Part shown: positions 1 to 13,293 of the stretch, in pieces
How positions within the stretch are numbered: position 1 is the stretch's first letter
Layout of the letters: each line of letters starts with the position of its first letter
Origin: Symbiodinium kawagutii
Lineage: Eukaryota; Sar; Dinophyceae; Suessiales; Symbiodiniaceae
Direction: 5' to 3'
Assembly: GCA_009767595.1 (NCBI GenBank)
Contig: VSDK01014150.1
Span: 35,798 to 99,797, forward strand
Length of the DNA stretch: 64,000 nt
The notes under the pieces: model-generated
Databases searched by the model: none
Seen by the model: only the letters and a program-made list of their open reading frames with translations
What the model was told of the DNA's origin: nothing
Position numbers and translations under genes: made by a program

Positions 1-1520
1 CTACCACCAAGCTAACGTTCCCCCATCATGTTAACGTTCCACCAAGACGTCAACGTTGCACCAAGATGTTAACTTGGTCGGCTATTGTCTCCTGAATCCA
101 GATCGCTCGAATCTCGAAGACAAAGCCTGAAAAAAAGAGACATGTGAACTGCGCCACAATTCCCCTGCGTTTGAGCGCAGAGATTATGCTTCACCAACGT
201 AATTCTAGGGTGTTTCCCAACAAAGCCTGTGAGGCGGCATCAACATGCTGAAAAAAATCCTGAAAAAACTGAAAAACTATACTTCAGAAGTGCATGTTTT
301 ACCGTTATTTGCAGTGATTTTGACACTTCGGCCGCAATGAAGGGGGTGGAAACAGGGTCGCGCTCCTAGGACTACTACGAACGATGATAATACTAGTACT
401 ACAATGGCAACTATTACTTTTCCTTCTGTTACTGGTAGTAGAACGACAAAAAATGACACCCAGAATAATAAACACTCAAGCTGGAGGTAAAACCAAAGAA
501 TTTGGTCAGTCAGGACCAAAAGAACGAATATTGATAATGTCACAGAGCATTTGGCAAGCAACCCATCACATTTGGTTTTTACATCGTGGCAATGGACACA
601 CCTTTAAGTTTGAAAGGCCTTTCCGGGCTTGACAACCAGCACGCGAGGACAGTGTTCAACTTATACTCTGATTGCTGATGCTTAACATTGGATATTGAAT
701 CATCCGAGCATATTGACACTGGAAAATTGTCAACAAACCATCGATTTTCCAATGATAAACTGATGAATTACCATTACCATGGAAATTGTCAGGTCATTTC
801 CCAAACAGATTGAATCAAGGCACTTTCCCCCAACACGCGGCCACCTTTGGGGTGTCTTTATGGACAGCTCCAAACTCACCCCTGAGCCCAACAAAGGCGC
901 CCGCATTTGGGGGCCAAGGTTTTGGGTCCAATGAACCCCTGGGACCCACATCGATTGATGCACCAAGCCACCACAGCCGCAACCCTATCTGTTCACATGT
1001 TCAAACACAATTTCTATGCCTATCTATCTGGCTATGGGTCAATATTAACCAACCAATAATAAGACAATATCCAACCATTTTATAGGGAAAACAATGGTTA
1101 ATGATAGGGGAACCAGGGGTACAGGGTTTTGACCCACAGCCATCTATGTCGGGTGAATCCACATGATGTACACACCTCCATGTAAATGTATATACATACA
1201 GTGTGCATTTATACACCTTTAACTCTTTGGATATACTATATTATATAGAGCGAGTGAGATCATCTATTTAACAAGCCTGAGTGGATATATAGTATATAGT
1301 CTATCTCTAATATATATATATATATATATATACATATGTATATCAACTCGGGTTTGTTTTACTAGTCACCAGTTTCTCAAAGATTTCAGACACACCTCAT
1401 CCAAGGCACTCCAGGTGTCACAAATCACCAAACTTCCATCAACCAAACATAGCATGGACCGCGGATGCCTGGAGCGCTCAGCTTCCCCTGGTGAAGTTGG
1501 CTAAGTGCATGGGAAACAAC

Positions 1521-1620
1521 CTGGTTGGTGGTTGAACCACCCCTATGAAAACTATTAGTCAACCAACCAATTGTTAATAACCACTAGGGAAAATAAAAAA
1601 TGTTTGAAACCACCAACCAG
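1521..1620. repeat. MITE-like inverted-repeat element, family C, copy 1
   Basis: The left end reads CTGGTTGGTGGTTGAACC and the right end is its approximate inverse, ending CACCAACCAG. The interior contains a conserved AGTCAACCAACCA box. Related copies lie at 9632-9730 and 29362-29455, so this is a dispersed short palindromic family with no coding capacity. Confidence 0.6.
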
Positions 1621-2675
1621 CAACCAAATGTGACAACCAACAATCAAGGACATCAAGCTGTAGATTCTTCAAGGTGTGGGTGTTCTATTCCCAGTTCATA
1701 CACCATAGTTGCGCTGGGATCATCATGATGATCAACCAGGAGTTGTGACACAGCTTGGCGACTCGTTTGGTCACTTGGTGACAACGTGTTGCATCTTGGC
1801 GCAGCTCGGCCCTGTTTAGAACCATCAAACTTGGCAGCAGGACTATGCGGACTGTGGAATATGTGGACTGTGTGTGTGTATAGATGTATTACATAAACAT
1901 AGCTGTCTGACGTTCATGATTGCTTCTAACGGTGGAGAATGGTTTATCGTGCCTGAGACTGGGTGATAGTGGTCGGTGGTTCTCCAAGAATAACCAACAA
2001 CAAATGGTGGCTTCTCAAAATAGAGGTCCCTCCAGTCATCTAATCAGATTTGGTCATAAACTATCCATGTAGCATTGACCCTTCGTTAGGTCATCAAGCA
2101 GCTTGACCCTACGAACAAGCAGAAACCTCCCAGCTCGCAGACCAAGATGCTTGATGGCCTCCGGCACTGCCAGCGATTTGGCCTTAGCATTGGGGAGCAG
2201 CCATGGTCGACCCCCCAGCGACCCCCGTTGGGACCCCGTTGATGACACATGACTCCAATCACGTACGAACTCACGCCAATCAATTCTTCACCAATACAAC
2301 TAAATGCATAATATTAATAATAGTAAAGTACTAAGATTGTGTATTACAGAAGTATTATTACTGTTAGCCCATATTGCTAACTCTCTTGAATCTGCGACAA
2401 AGAATGGCCGTCCTTCTAAAGACCACTCAGCCTCAAAATGAATTGACACCCTATTAAAACAAATGACAACACCCAAAACTTTCCGGAATTTTGCCATCAT
2501 AGACGAGTGGTACTATCAGGAGATCAACCGCAAATCATAGACAATCCAGTTGTGTATATGTACTTCATTTGCATACGTACATGATATCGGGATATTGATA
2601 TATATATATATATTATATATTAGGGTATGGTATGGTTAAGAGCTGAACGCAGTGTTTGAGAAGGGTGAGGGAAGT

Positions 2676-2775
2676 TGTCATCGTATCATAGAAGTTGTCA
2701 TCGTATCATAGAAGTTGTCATGTATCATAGAAGTTGTCATCGTATCATCGAAGTTGTCATCGTATCATCGAAGTT
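2676..2775. repeat. Tandem repeat, about 20-bp unit
   Basis: About five units of GAAGTTGTCATCGTATCAT(A/C) lie head to tail, one of them shortened by two bases. The tract is an ordinary minisatellite in noncoding host DNA. The short reading frame across it simply encodes the repeat. Confidence 0.85.
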
Positions 2776-3348
2776 GATATATATGTATATTTATTTATCT
2801 ATATACGATAATAGTCGCATGCACACACAAATACACACACACACCTCTCTTGGTTTCTGGAAGTGAGCAGCTCCAACCGGTGCCCGAAACAGCTCCGATT
2901 GCAATCCCAGAAGATCACAGAACTCTTTGGGCCAAAGGCACGGGCATGCTCTTGGGAGGAGGAACCACCACCGTCGCCAGCGAAGTTTTTGGACCTGCCA
3001 GTGGTGGGCAAGGCAGCAACCACCAAGCACGTTCAACAACAATGGGCGGATATAGATTGCTTGCACCTTAAAATGGTTTTGGGATTACTGTAAGGTAGAA
3101 ACCAGTGATTCTTGGCATTAATCTGTCCTTTTTTCCGATTTCCCTATCCAACAGGTTGTTTGCAACTGGTTTTGAGTCATGAAAGTTGCCACAGTGGTGG
3201 GTGAGCATCATACCAAAATGAGACCCACTTGGGTGTGGAGGCGAGCGACGTCTAGGCACCAGGTAGTTGTAGCTGGAACCATGGATAGCAACCTCACCAG
3301 CTGCTAGGTGGGGACATCCAAGGCCTAACCCCGACCAGTCCCGGGCAC

Positions 3349-4805
3349 CTTGCTCGAAGCACTGCACTCTGCCCATGGGGCAATCCAGAACCAGCACTGC
3401 GCCATCCCTGCAGGGTCCCGGCAGGAGATCTGGATTTCTGCGATTCACGGAGGATTTAGCTAAACAACCATCTTAGAATGTTTACTCCGGGCTAGGGAAT
3501 GCACTTGCTGGAGGGACCATCCAACCAAGCTGGCAACCAACCCTGAATATGGCTCATGTCCAGGAACTGAGCCAAATGACTGAGTTCTGACTATGATCCG
3601 CTTCTCTTTCAAGTGACTTCCCCCCAGTGACCCCTTCCCCAACCCCGGCACCCTCCATGGCACCTGAGCGCCACGTCGATGGGATTCTTCAGCAGAACGC
3701 CCTCGCCGTCGGCGGGAGCCAAGGGTTTGTCGATGTCCTGCGACGCTGTCACAGCTGGGTATCCCTAGCCGCGGAAGGTCGTCATTATGACTGCTGTGGC
3801 TCACCATGGCTTAATGATCGTCGAAAATGGTTCAGAATGGTTAATAATGGTTAATCATCATCGTCGTCATCATCATCATCATCGTCGTCGTCGTCGTCAT
3901 CATCATCATCAACAACATCATCAAATATCCTCTATTGGCATTGCCCATCTCTTCTGTCAAAGTTGACAATAAGCATCCAGTCACTACCTGATAGGCTTGT
4001 CCAGCCCTTGGCCCATGGAAGGGGTCAACTGGTTCCACAAATGCTTCCCCGACCAACCACTGGCAACCCCTCAGACCTATATATCCGAATCGTTTGCCCA
4101 ACCATTATGACTTGAGGGTTAACATTAGTCAAGCATTGATCAATGGTTCCACCATGACCTAGCCATCAAGTAGCCACTGACCATTGATCATCAACCTGTC
4201 CCACTGCTTCGCTGCTCCTTGAGGTAATCCACATCTAGAAGCTGTTTCCCCCGCTGGCCGACCACCACTCGACTGTTGCCACCATCAGCGGCGAAGCGCA
4301 CTACGCAGAAGTTGCCGAAGTCGGCCACGTAGAGGTTACCATCCTGAAAATGATGGGATTGGATGATGAGTCCAGTCCAACAGTCCATCAGTTCGACGCA
4401 CAGAGGACCACTAATGGGTCAGAGTTCACGGGGTCGATCAACTTAAGAAAGCTTTCAAATAGCCAAACTGAAGGTGCCCCAATTGGAGTATCCTCGGTAG
4501 ATTGACTTGCAAACGGAAAAACATAACTATCTTTTAGAGCGAACCCCTAAAAAACAATCTTCAAGTGGAAGATTTCCATTGCCAGTTGGATCTACCAGAG
4601 CTTTTTCGTCTCTCCAAATCAGGAGCCAACAAATCACAGGCACGGATGGTTGCTGGCCCCTGGTAGCTCGTGCTCGCCTAGCTCCCCCTGTACCTAGGGA
4701 GACCCCAAGGGATACCCGCCAAGGGAAACCCCACCCAGGCCACCCTCCCAAGCATCGCCTCATCCAGGTGAAGGCCTCTGGGTTGACTCAGGCAGCTCTT
4801 CTCGC
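3349..4805 (-). CDS. NHL-repeat protein, partial multi-exon gene
   Basis: Four phase-compatible exons on the minus strand encode beta-propeller NHL repeats. They are 4759-4805 (ends at a GC donor), 4196-4343 (CAG acceptor, GT donor), 3664-3745 (an alternative acceptor gives 3737) and 3349-3407 (CAG acceptor, GT donor). Exon 1 gives the P-R-G-L-H-L-D strand and exon 2 continues with DGNLYVADFGNFCVVRF, the classic NHL core. The last two exons give NPIDVALR and DGAVLVLDCPMGRVQCFEQ, a second repeat. NHL propellers are usually protein- or RNA-binding scaffolds, and no catalytic domain is visible here. The 5' and 3' ends were not found. The GC-AG intron between exons 1 and 2 fits dinoflagellate splicing. 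Exon boundaries are inferred from reading phase and splice dinucleotides only. Confidence 0.6.
3856..3917. repeat. (CAT/CGT)n microsatellite
   Basis: This is a run of ATC/GTC trinucleotides within an intron of the NHL gene. It has no other feature. Confidence 0.85.
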
Positions 4806-7800
4806 CTGAAAAACCCAGCTGTTTGGGCAGGGACTTTGACCCATAGAAAATTGGGGCCAAAAACCCATCCATTGCAAGGATCTAGATAGTTTGGGGTATA
4901 ACTATCCAAGATCTATCCATAATTTTCGAATAGTTAAATCCTAATTCTTGGATAGCCATAAAATGTGTGGAATCTAGAAATTGGGATTTAAGTATCCAAG
5001 AATTGGAATCTAGCTGTGATCATACTGAACCATATTGAAAATAACAAGGCTCACACTGCAAAACGCCTGAATCATACTGAAATGTAGGTCTCACCATTTT
5101 AAGGGATTCACCAGTTCCGAAAATGAGGGGTCTACCATAACAGTTGGATCCACTGCTCCTCAAAGTGCAAAGGCCGTGTAACATTGATTGTGGTCATGTG
5201 TCAAATCAACATAAAGCTTGAAAAAAGATGAACATGAAATTTCTTCCAATCATGCTTTTCCTTAGGATGCGCAATTCGCAAAGGTGGTGGGTACCCCTAA
5301 TGTGATATGTTTCTCAACTGGGAAATGAACCATGATCTAGGGTTTCTGAAAGCCGATATAGCCCATGTTATCATGCTTTTTAAAGTGGAGAGTATCATAA
5401 TCCTTGGTATTGTGGTGGTTTTCACTGACCCTTTGCGGGAAGGGCCGAGTCAATCCACCAGTCGAAAATGCCCGGGAAAATCGATGGAAATGGATCTTGG
5501 GAATAGCAATGAAATAGTTGCAATATCCATGGTGACTGGAAGCGATATCGACATTTCTATGGGAGTGCTGACAGGACCGATCAAATACATTTATATGTAG
5601 ACCAGACAAATTACTACAGAAAAAGCGTTGTGTTTTTACCACCTAAATATATGTATCTGCTTGGTACAGGAAATCACTCCGAGCTTTCAAAATATAGAGT
5701 AATTACAGGTACCAATCAGATACATACCTCTACTTAGCTAGATGTCACTAATCTGCACCAATCAACCTAGCAGTTACTTCCGGCAAGGCCAGGGGTTGAT
5801 TCTGGAAGTTCCTAGCTTCAAGCCATCATTCGGGAGTTGTCGCCTGTTCCGTATTGGAAGGCCGCCACACCTGGGTCGGCAGCGGCAGCGTTGCAGTGGG
5901 GGACCAGCAGCAGGGGAGATTTTCGTGGCGTGCACGGATGCAGACATATCTAGACGTATACATGTGTATTAATTCAATTAATGGATACATGTGTATGTAT
6001 AGGATATTCTTTGATCTGTTGGTTGATTTCTTGATTTATGTATCTATTTATTGTCTATTGGTTTATTCATTCATCTATCTGTGTGTTGATTCATTAATTC
6101 GTTTATGATTTAAAAATCAGTGTTTGTGTGCATTGATTTATTTATCTAGTTCTTTACTTATTCATCTATTGATCTATCTATTTACACATATGCATTTCTT
6201 TATGTATGTATGTCTATATTTAAGTATGTATGTATTCATTGGGTGCCTCCAGCCATCCCCCGGACACCATGATTCCTGTCATGGCTTGCATGCACAGTTG
6301 TAGCCGCAAACGCGCACAGCGCTTGAAACGGCATATCTACACAACTATTGCTGGTAAGCAACATCTTGCAATGGGCATGCAGTAAGATGGCATAGGGATG
6401 AACTCGAAAATACAAATGTGGTTGGTACGTATATCATGACCAACCAAGCATGAGCATTAGGCAACCACTATGAAATCTGACGATCTCCCTGAGTTCAAGC
6501 CTCCCAGCGACAAAACCCATTGAAATGAACTCAAAATTACTACAACCATACATCATTCCACCACCAGAGATCTACACATACATGCACATGTGCACATAAA
6601 CGCATATGTATGAAAATGCATAATATGCATTCAAATATGTATAAAATGATAGTATCATATGATACATATGGTTCCCCCATCATTAACCATTGTTTTCGCA
6701 CTATGAAATTGTTGGTGAACTTATCCCCCATGATTGTTGGTTAAAGCCTTGACCCATAGCCATATCTAAGCGGAAATGTTCTACCAAGTCCCCAGCTTGC
6801 TCACCAGAAGCTGGGTGGACAATTTTTCGTGGCCGAGCGAACCCTCCCACCATGGCGAATGCCAAGCGACCTGTAGGTGCCATGGCGCCAAGCAAATCAA
6901 TCGCAGAAGAGCTTGGGAATTGCCAATCTATGGAGATGATTGCCTCTGGAGATGATTGAGATGATCAGCAAAGGTATTGTGTTTCATTGTGGGTCGATTT
7001 TGCTCTGTTTTCTGTTTTCTGACTGCTATGTATTGTTGTTTCGACCTTGGCTTTGGTCGTTGCAGCTCTGCCACCAAAATGGACCCGGGTTCGTGATGGT
7101 TGAACTTGATGCCAAAGCCAGAAGGCCATGACGCTCATTGGAATGCGCAGGACTAAATGCTTTTTCAGTGTTGCCATTGTAATGAGCTATAGCCAAACTG
7201 CCTGCGCTTTGGAAGCTGGCACCAACCTGTGATGATGGCTGCCACCACCAGAGACCATGGCACCGATTTCTCCTGGATACAAACTATCAATGACTCTAGT
7301 TGGGTAATCAATGACTCTAGTTGGGTAATGATGATGCAAGAAATGACTCTGAATATGTAGCCTTGTAGCAGGAACTTGATCATTTGAAAGCTGGAGCTGG
7401 CCAAGTCAATGTGCAACTTGCAAATCAAGTGCCGTGGCGATTCGTAACTTTGGTAGAAGACCAAGCCATGGACAACCCCATCGTGACTTGTCGGTGTTGC
7501 AAGTGCTATGCCAGCTGTGTTCGCTATTGTCATTCCACCTGGGATTGGTGGTTATTACTTCCCCTACAATTCACCATTATGTATATTTAACTGTACTTAG
7601 CTCTTGGTCATCACCGACACTAGGTAATATAGTTTACCGTGTCCCTATTCATTTGATCAGCATAGTTGACCACCATTCCTTTCAAATAATGATGAACCAT
7701 CGATGAACCAGCAGATAATGAACGACCGGAAATTATTGATCATTGATTAACCATAGTTGATGGTCAATCAACTATTGACCATCATTCAACTATGTAGAGA

Positions 7801-8064
7801 GGATAATCATTCCCTCTGCTGGTAATCAATCATCATTCCCTCTAGTTGATTAACCATAGTTGACCATCATTCCCTAGAGATCTTGATGAAGCATTCCCTA
7901 GTTGATTATAGTAATCACATGAACCATTCAATGATGTTTCCCATTGTAATCTTGATCATTAACCACCTAACTCTATAGTTGGATCATTTCTAGTTGAACC
8001 ATAGTTGACCATCATTCCCTAGTAATCTTGATCATCATCTAAGCTAATCTTGATCATTAAACTC

Positions 8065-8183
8065 TATGGCTGTGGGTCAAAACCCCGTACCCCTGGTTCC
8101 CCTATCATTAACCATTGTTTCCCTGATCATTGTTGGTCATTATCCCCCACTATTGGTTGGTGAACTGCTTGACCCATAGCCCT
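8065..8183. repeat. MITE-like inverted-repeat element, family A
   Basis: The ends are TATGGCTGTGGGTCAA on the left and its near-inverse TTGACCCATAGCC on the right. The interior has conserved boxes CCCCTGGTTCCCCTATCATT and GGTCATTATCCCCCA. The same ends and boxes recur at about 1080-1145, 6665-6770, 26812-26934, 30301-30350, 31391-31518 and 33500-33600, in both orientations. Confidence 0.65.
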
Positions 8184-9130
8184 ATAAACTCTATAGTTGG
8201 CTATCATCATCCCCTAGTAATTTCCCCCATGAACCACCCGAGATCACCCCGCGGCATCGCTCATCGGTCCTCCAAGAGCTGCTGCGCCTGCGCCTTGGTC
8301 AAGGTCCTCACCGGCGCCAAGTTTGCTATGTGGCGAGCTGGGTCAAGGCGATATTCACCAACGAATTTCATGGGGAGAAGTTCACCAACAACGGTGAATA
8401 AAATAGGGGATAATATAGGGAAACTAATGGTAAATAATGGGGATTATAAATTATATAGGGAATTGTAAATTTCCCTAATCATTTTATAGGGAAACTAATG
8501 GCTAATGAGAGGGGAACCAGGAGTACAGGGTTCACCAAACGAGGAAATTTCACATTTCTTGCGCTAAGGTTTGCTATTTCATGGTAAAACAAGGATAAAA
8601 CTATGAAAGACCAATTGGCGAATGGTAGAAGAAGTTAATAACCGTTGGATTTTTTTGGAACTTATAAATGGTGGATATTCCACTTCCAAGTTAGTTGCCA
8701 GAATGTAATGCTGGCTTCAATTCTTGTACTGCTGTTCATCGTGAATAAATGATAATCTCAATGATGTGACAAATACCTGATCCGACCAATACAGTAACAT
8801 TTGTATCAACGGTGGATCATTGATTGTTAGTATGATCCACCACGTAGTGATGGTAATCTCAAATATGATCAATACTTGACCCAACTCTACCATGAAGCGG
8901 ATTTTCATCACAATGAATGATCGTTGATGAATGGCAGATCATTGATTGGGAAAAAACATGATGATTGATCATTGATCACTGGTATTGATTAAGCATTTTT
9001 GTTTGATGTCATTATCAACCGCCAATTCTTGCTGCTGGCTGAGCTTGTACAGGAGCCCAATTGCCAAACGAAAGATCATCGCTGCAAAGGAGGGGTGTGG
9101 CTCAACATACGATACAAATATATGCATGTA

Positions 9131-9345
9131 TACTTACGTATATATATATATATATATATGTGTATACGGCCAAATGCATATATATATATATATACAAAAA
9201 TATATACAGATAAAAATATATATATATTTATTTACACATACATAAATATATATATATATAGCAAATAAATACAAATAGTGAAAATAAAAACACGTCATAT
9301 ATATATATATATATATGCATTTATGTATATGTACATGCAAACAAT
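9131..9345. repeat. TA/TATG dinucleotide tract
   Basis: Several TA runs are interspersed with TATG and ACATA words. The overlapping short frames encode only Ile/Tyr repeats and are not genes. Confidence 0.85.
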
Positions 9346-9631
9346 TGTAAACATATTTCTTCGAAATTATATCTTCTGCCTGAGATCTTCCCCCAGATCA
9401 GCTTCGCCCAGCTCTGCTCCTGGTCCTTTCCATGTTGCGGAAGCCCAATGGCGGCCTGGGAGCTGTGACGGCCGAGCTGAAAGGTGAATCAAGGGCCCAT
9501 GGGTCCAGGAGATATCCCATGGGAATATATCTGGTTGGTGGTTTCACCCCCTACAACTAGTGGTTAATAGTGATTAGTAGTGGTTATAATGGTTAATAGC
9601 ATGGCTATAATGGTTGAAAATGATCATAAAG

Positions 9632-9730
9632 ACTGGTTGGTGCTTTCAACCTCTGTGACAAATATTAGTCAACCAACCAGTTGTTAACAAATAATAGGGA
9701 AAACAAAAAATGTTTGAAACCACCAAGCAG
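9632..9730. repeat. MITE-like inverted-repeat element, family C, copy 2
   Basis: It starts CTGGTTGGTGCTTTCAA and ends TTTGAAACCACCAAGCAG, with the internal AGTCAACCAACCAG box shared with the copy at 1521-1620. A partial copy of the left end lies just before it at 9531-9550. Confidence 0.65.
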
Positions 9731-12700
9731 AATTTGCAAGTGGAAAATCATGATGATTTAAGTCGAAAGCTCGGGAAACCATCTGTAAACAGCAGATTTT
9801 CCACTTCGAGGTTAGTTTACCAGAGTGCAACTACACTGCTTGTTGATAATCGACAGTCTTGACGAAAATCAAACATTTGTAATACAATATTTCTATCTTA
9901 CCACTGCTAATAACAATTGTGCCCAGGCCTACGATGATACCATGATAGACGATGACATCTTTGTTCGACAAGATGCGAGATCATTGACTGTACCTAGTTT
10001 TCTTGGATGCAGAGTTTAGCATGTAGGTTTCGGGTTGAGTTGGTGGGAGGCTGCTAAGTTTTGGGCGGAAGCAGCGATATCCATCTGTGCCCCACTGGTT
10101 CCAGTCCCATGAAATAGGTTCCGAGCCTGAATGCTTTCCCAAGACGATTGCGTTCAAATGGTTGGTGGCAACCACTACCTTCGCATTACCCCAATATTTT
10201 TCCGGTATCCCACGGTTGCGATTTTGATCCCGTGGAGTGGGGTTCCCCACTTGTTGGGCGTCGGCATCTCAGGCTCCTGTGGTGCGTCGATCAGCGGTTT
10301 GCCTTCCTGGCGGCGCCAAAAGCTGGTGCAGGTCCAAGTATGTGCCATGATTTTAGCCATTGATAGGCAATAATGAACTAATAATTATCCTCAATCTACC
10401 ATTATTAGCCAATGATTATCAATCTACTTTGCAAATCATTATTTTTGCCAATTTAGCCATTGATGGGAATCTCAATCTACTTTTGAAAATAATGATCCGT
10501 GACAATAGTCGATACTAGCAATTGAAAAGGAGGAATGTATACTTCTGGGACACAAACAACAAAAAACTTTGGCATCCATCTTGTTGCAAGATGTAGTCAA
10601 CGAAGGAATGGAAGTGCCAACCTCCCTGTGGAATGAAGCGAATGAAGGGCTATCAAAAACACCAGGCATGTGTATGTGTGTGTGTGAACAGTGTGTGTAG
10701 CGCTTACGTACATCCATATACTGTAGTACACTCATATGTATTTATGTACCAAGAAACTTTTTCATATATCTATACACCATTCATGTTTTTTAATTACGCA
10801 TATGCCACATACACATGCATGGTCTGCAACCAGACCAAGCGTTGCTCAAACATGATGTTGGGAGAGAAAGCGTAGAGATCTACCTGGTGTAACTTGGTGA
10901 TTGCTCGTACCTGTGCAAACTTACATAATCTGATCGCTCGTGAGGCTGCAGCAACAGGCACTGACTTGACCAGAATCAGTCTTCATCACCTTAACACCCA
11001 ATGCTGGCCAGTGACAAACAACCAAAAGATCTATCTCCTCAAAATGAGTTGGTAAAATGATTTCCTATATAACCACCACCCTGGCTCCCTTCAACAAGAG
11101 CCAAGGTTTCACGGCTATTTCGGAAATGCGAGCCCTCCCCCCACTTCAGGTAGGAGCGCGTAGTGCGTCGGCAAGATATCAGCAACAAATTGCGATCAAA
11201 ATATCAGTGGCAAACGTCAAGCTCGCCAACGCAAAGTGTTTGTAGATTGCAAAATTCTGAATCGATCAGTTGGTTTATGGCCTAGTTAACGAGCTAGTCA
11301 CCTCCAGTGCCACCAAATGAGATTAGCGCAGGGTATCACTTTGTAGCTGTCCTACTACCAACCAGTGATACTGGCAACCACCACCAGCCGGACTCCCCGC
11401 CGCTTCTTTTCGCCGGAGACGGCACTAGCGACGCACCTGGGGAAGTGCCACCACACATGACGCATCTGGTGCTTGTGCCGAGGCGCCATTTTGGCTGGCC
11501 GATCAGTCGAAGCTCAAGGACTGATACCAACTTTCACTGGGTTTCTTAATCATCTTTCAGCAACCCCGTCGCACGAAAGGCCTCATCTCAGTGCCAATTC
11601 CGGCACCCAGTTTCCTCACCCGGCACTGGCGTACCAGCCTCGCTATTGCGTGGAGATGACGCCCTGATTTCCAATCTGCTGCAGCATTGCTCAGTCGACG
11701 GCCCGGCGAAAAGCCTTGGTAGTTGGGGAGTACGACCATCCGCGACTTGCGCATCGCATGGTGGATGGCGCCCGTCCATTTTCTCAGTCCGTTGCTAGCT
11801 CCACAGTCTCTGTTTGTCTTATGGTTGGTGGTTCTCTCCAGTTTCTCAGTTGGTCAAGTTCTCCAAAGTCTGTTCCTTTGACCAACTTTGAGGTGAAGAA
11901 CTCTTCCGAGTCCTCAACACGACGATTCGCATGCACTGTGCAGCTTCCCTATTGCCGTATGCTGGTGCCCCGCAACGAGCTGTGCTGGGTCCTTGATTTG
12001 GGCCACACCACTGACGCAAGAGATCTGCACGCCAGGGAGCTGAATCCTCTCACGGCAGGCGTTCATTTGCCACCGCAATCCACTGGAAAGTGCCAAAAGC
12101 TGCTCCTTGGGACTGCTGGATCTACCAAGCCAGGTAGCTGTGGGTCAAGTCTGCATCCACAACGAAACAGGTACCTAGAAATTTGGGTAGATTTCGTACT
12201 GACAGCCCAGGTGAGTCCCTTGACTCTCTCTCCTTCACCGCTGCAACAGTCGGCAGCGGTACACGGCTCAGCGGTTGGGAGCACAGGCGTCATCCACGGC
12301 GATAGGAAAACCCATCTCGCACCCCATAGTCAAGGTCCTTGTCGGTCACCACCATCCTGGCAAACACAGCGCGAGAGGGTCATGCGAAGAAATGCCCTGG
12401 GTACCAGGCGTCAGAAAACATGAACCTTTTCATGAGGCGAACAACTAGGTGAACCTGGGGCGTATCAGAAACTAGAACAGTGAGGGCAGCTTCACTCTGG
12501 TATTTGTGTTTTCTCATAAGCTCAAGATTTACAGAGCTTGATCTTCAACTGCATACAAACATGTACTACAACGTAAGTGTATGACATGTAAGTATGTGCA
12601 TATAAAGAGAGATATAGATATAGATAGATAGGTGTGTACGTCTGCGGAAATTCTGGAAGACCGTATAGGCACCAAACCCCATCTCCAAATCCATTTCATG

Positions 12701-13179
12701 ATTGATTCTACCACGTTCTACCTGAATGATGTGCTTCTTAGAACCTAAAAGTGTCCGGAGCTCCATGGGTTTCGGACAAAGCTCGGCCGCCGCTCCATGC
12801 CATGCGGTCCTGCAGATGTGCTGCGCATAGGGTGAAAGCCTGGCGATGCAAGTGGAACTTAGCGAAAGAGATGAGGTAAGCGGTTGATAGTGTCAACAAT
12901 GCCTTTTATCAGTGGTAATGGATATCATGACATGGTTAGATGAACTTAGTTCGTAGTGGCTTTCCTGGTTCTTGGTGATCAATGATGGTGATCACGATAA
13001 TTAATGATGTCTACGATGATGGCAAGCAAAAGTTCTTACTTTCTCGACACATAGCATCTGAAGAGTCGCAATCGACTGATCGGCATCTGATCACTGCATG
13101 TTTGCTTGGTTGTCACAAGTCACACCCAGAGACCCACAAAACAAAAAAACTTGGAGTAATAACAAATTGACACCCCAAA

Positions 13180-13181
13180 CC

Positions 13182-13222
<41 letters not shown>

Positions 13223-13270
13223 CGACATCGACATCGACATCAACATCAACATCAACATCAACAACAGCAG
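13180..13270. repeat. (AAC)n followed by (ATCGAC/ATCAAC)n microsatellite
   Basis: An uninterrupted CAA/AAC run is followed by hexanucleotide ATCRAC units. It lies immediately downstream of the last recognised exon of the oxygenase gene. Confidence 0.9.
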
Positions 13271-13293
13271 GCTGGTCAAGTTACCTTGCCAAG

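Larger units (their letters stand above)
1..3348. other. Host noncoding flank, 3' side of the NHL gene
   Basis: This is repeat-rich host DNA with no complete gene I can support. It holds TA microsatellite tracts (about 1310-1335 and 2600-2620), an inverted-repeat element at 1521-1620, a fragment of another family at about 1080-1145, and a tandem repeat at 2676-2775. Two GC-richer stretches read as possible minus-strand exons: about 2100-2230, and 2870-3000, which follows a CAG acceptor at about 3000. Neither could be assigned to a family. The second could be a further exon of the NHL gene that lies just above it. Confidence 0.5.
4806..13293. other. Host intergenic/intronic region rich in repeats
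   Basis: About 8.5 kb separates the NHL gene from the oxygenase gene. Most of it is AT-rich repeat: TA tracts, TTTA/ATCT tracts at about 6000-6240, and several inverted-repeat elements including a family A fragment at about 6665-6770. GC-rich islands that read best on the minus strand and look like exons lie at about 6790-6890, 7400-7530, 10030-10130, 10245-10340, 11340-11520, 11560-11750 and 11930-12290. The 10245-10340 island follows a CAG acceptor and reads FWRRQEGKPLIDAPQEPEMP. None of these was recognised as a known family, and the exons could not be chained with confidence. Confidence 0.45.

Noticed and set aside
2676-2866. 63-codon frame over the GAAGTTGTCATCG repeat
   Set aside because: It only translates the minisatellite and TA tract.
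11716-12423. 235-codon + strand frame in host DNA
   Set aside because: Biased Ser/Pro/Arg composition with no domain. GC-rich stretches on the opposite strand read more like exons, so it is probably a chance frame.
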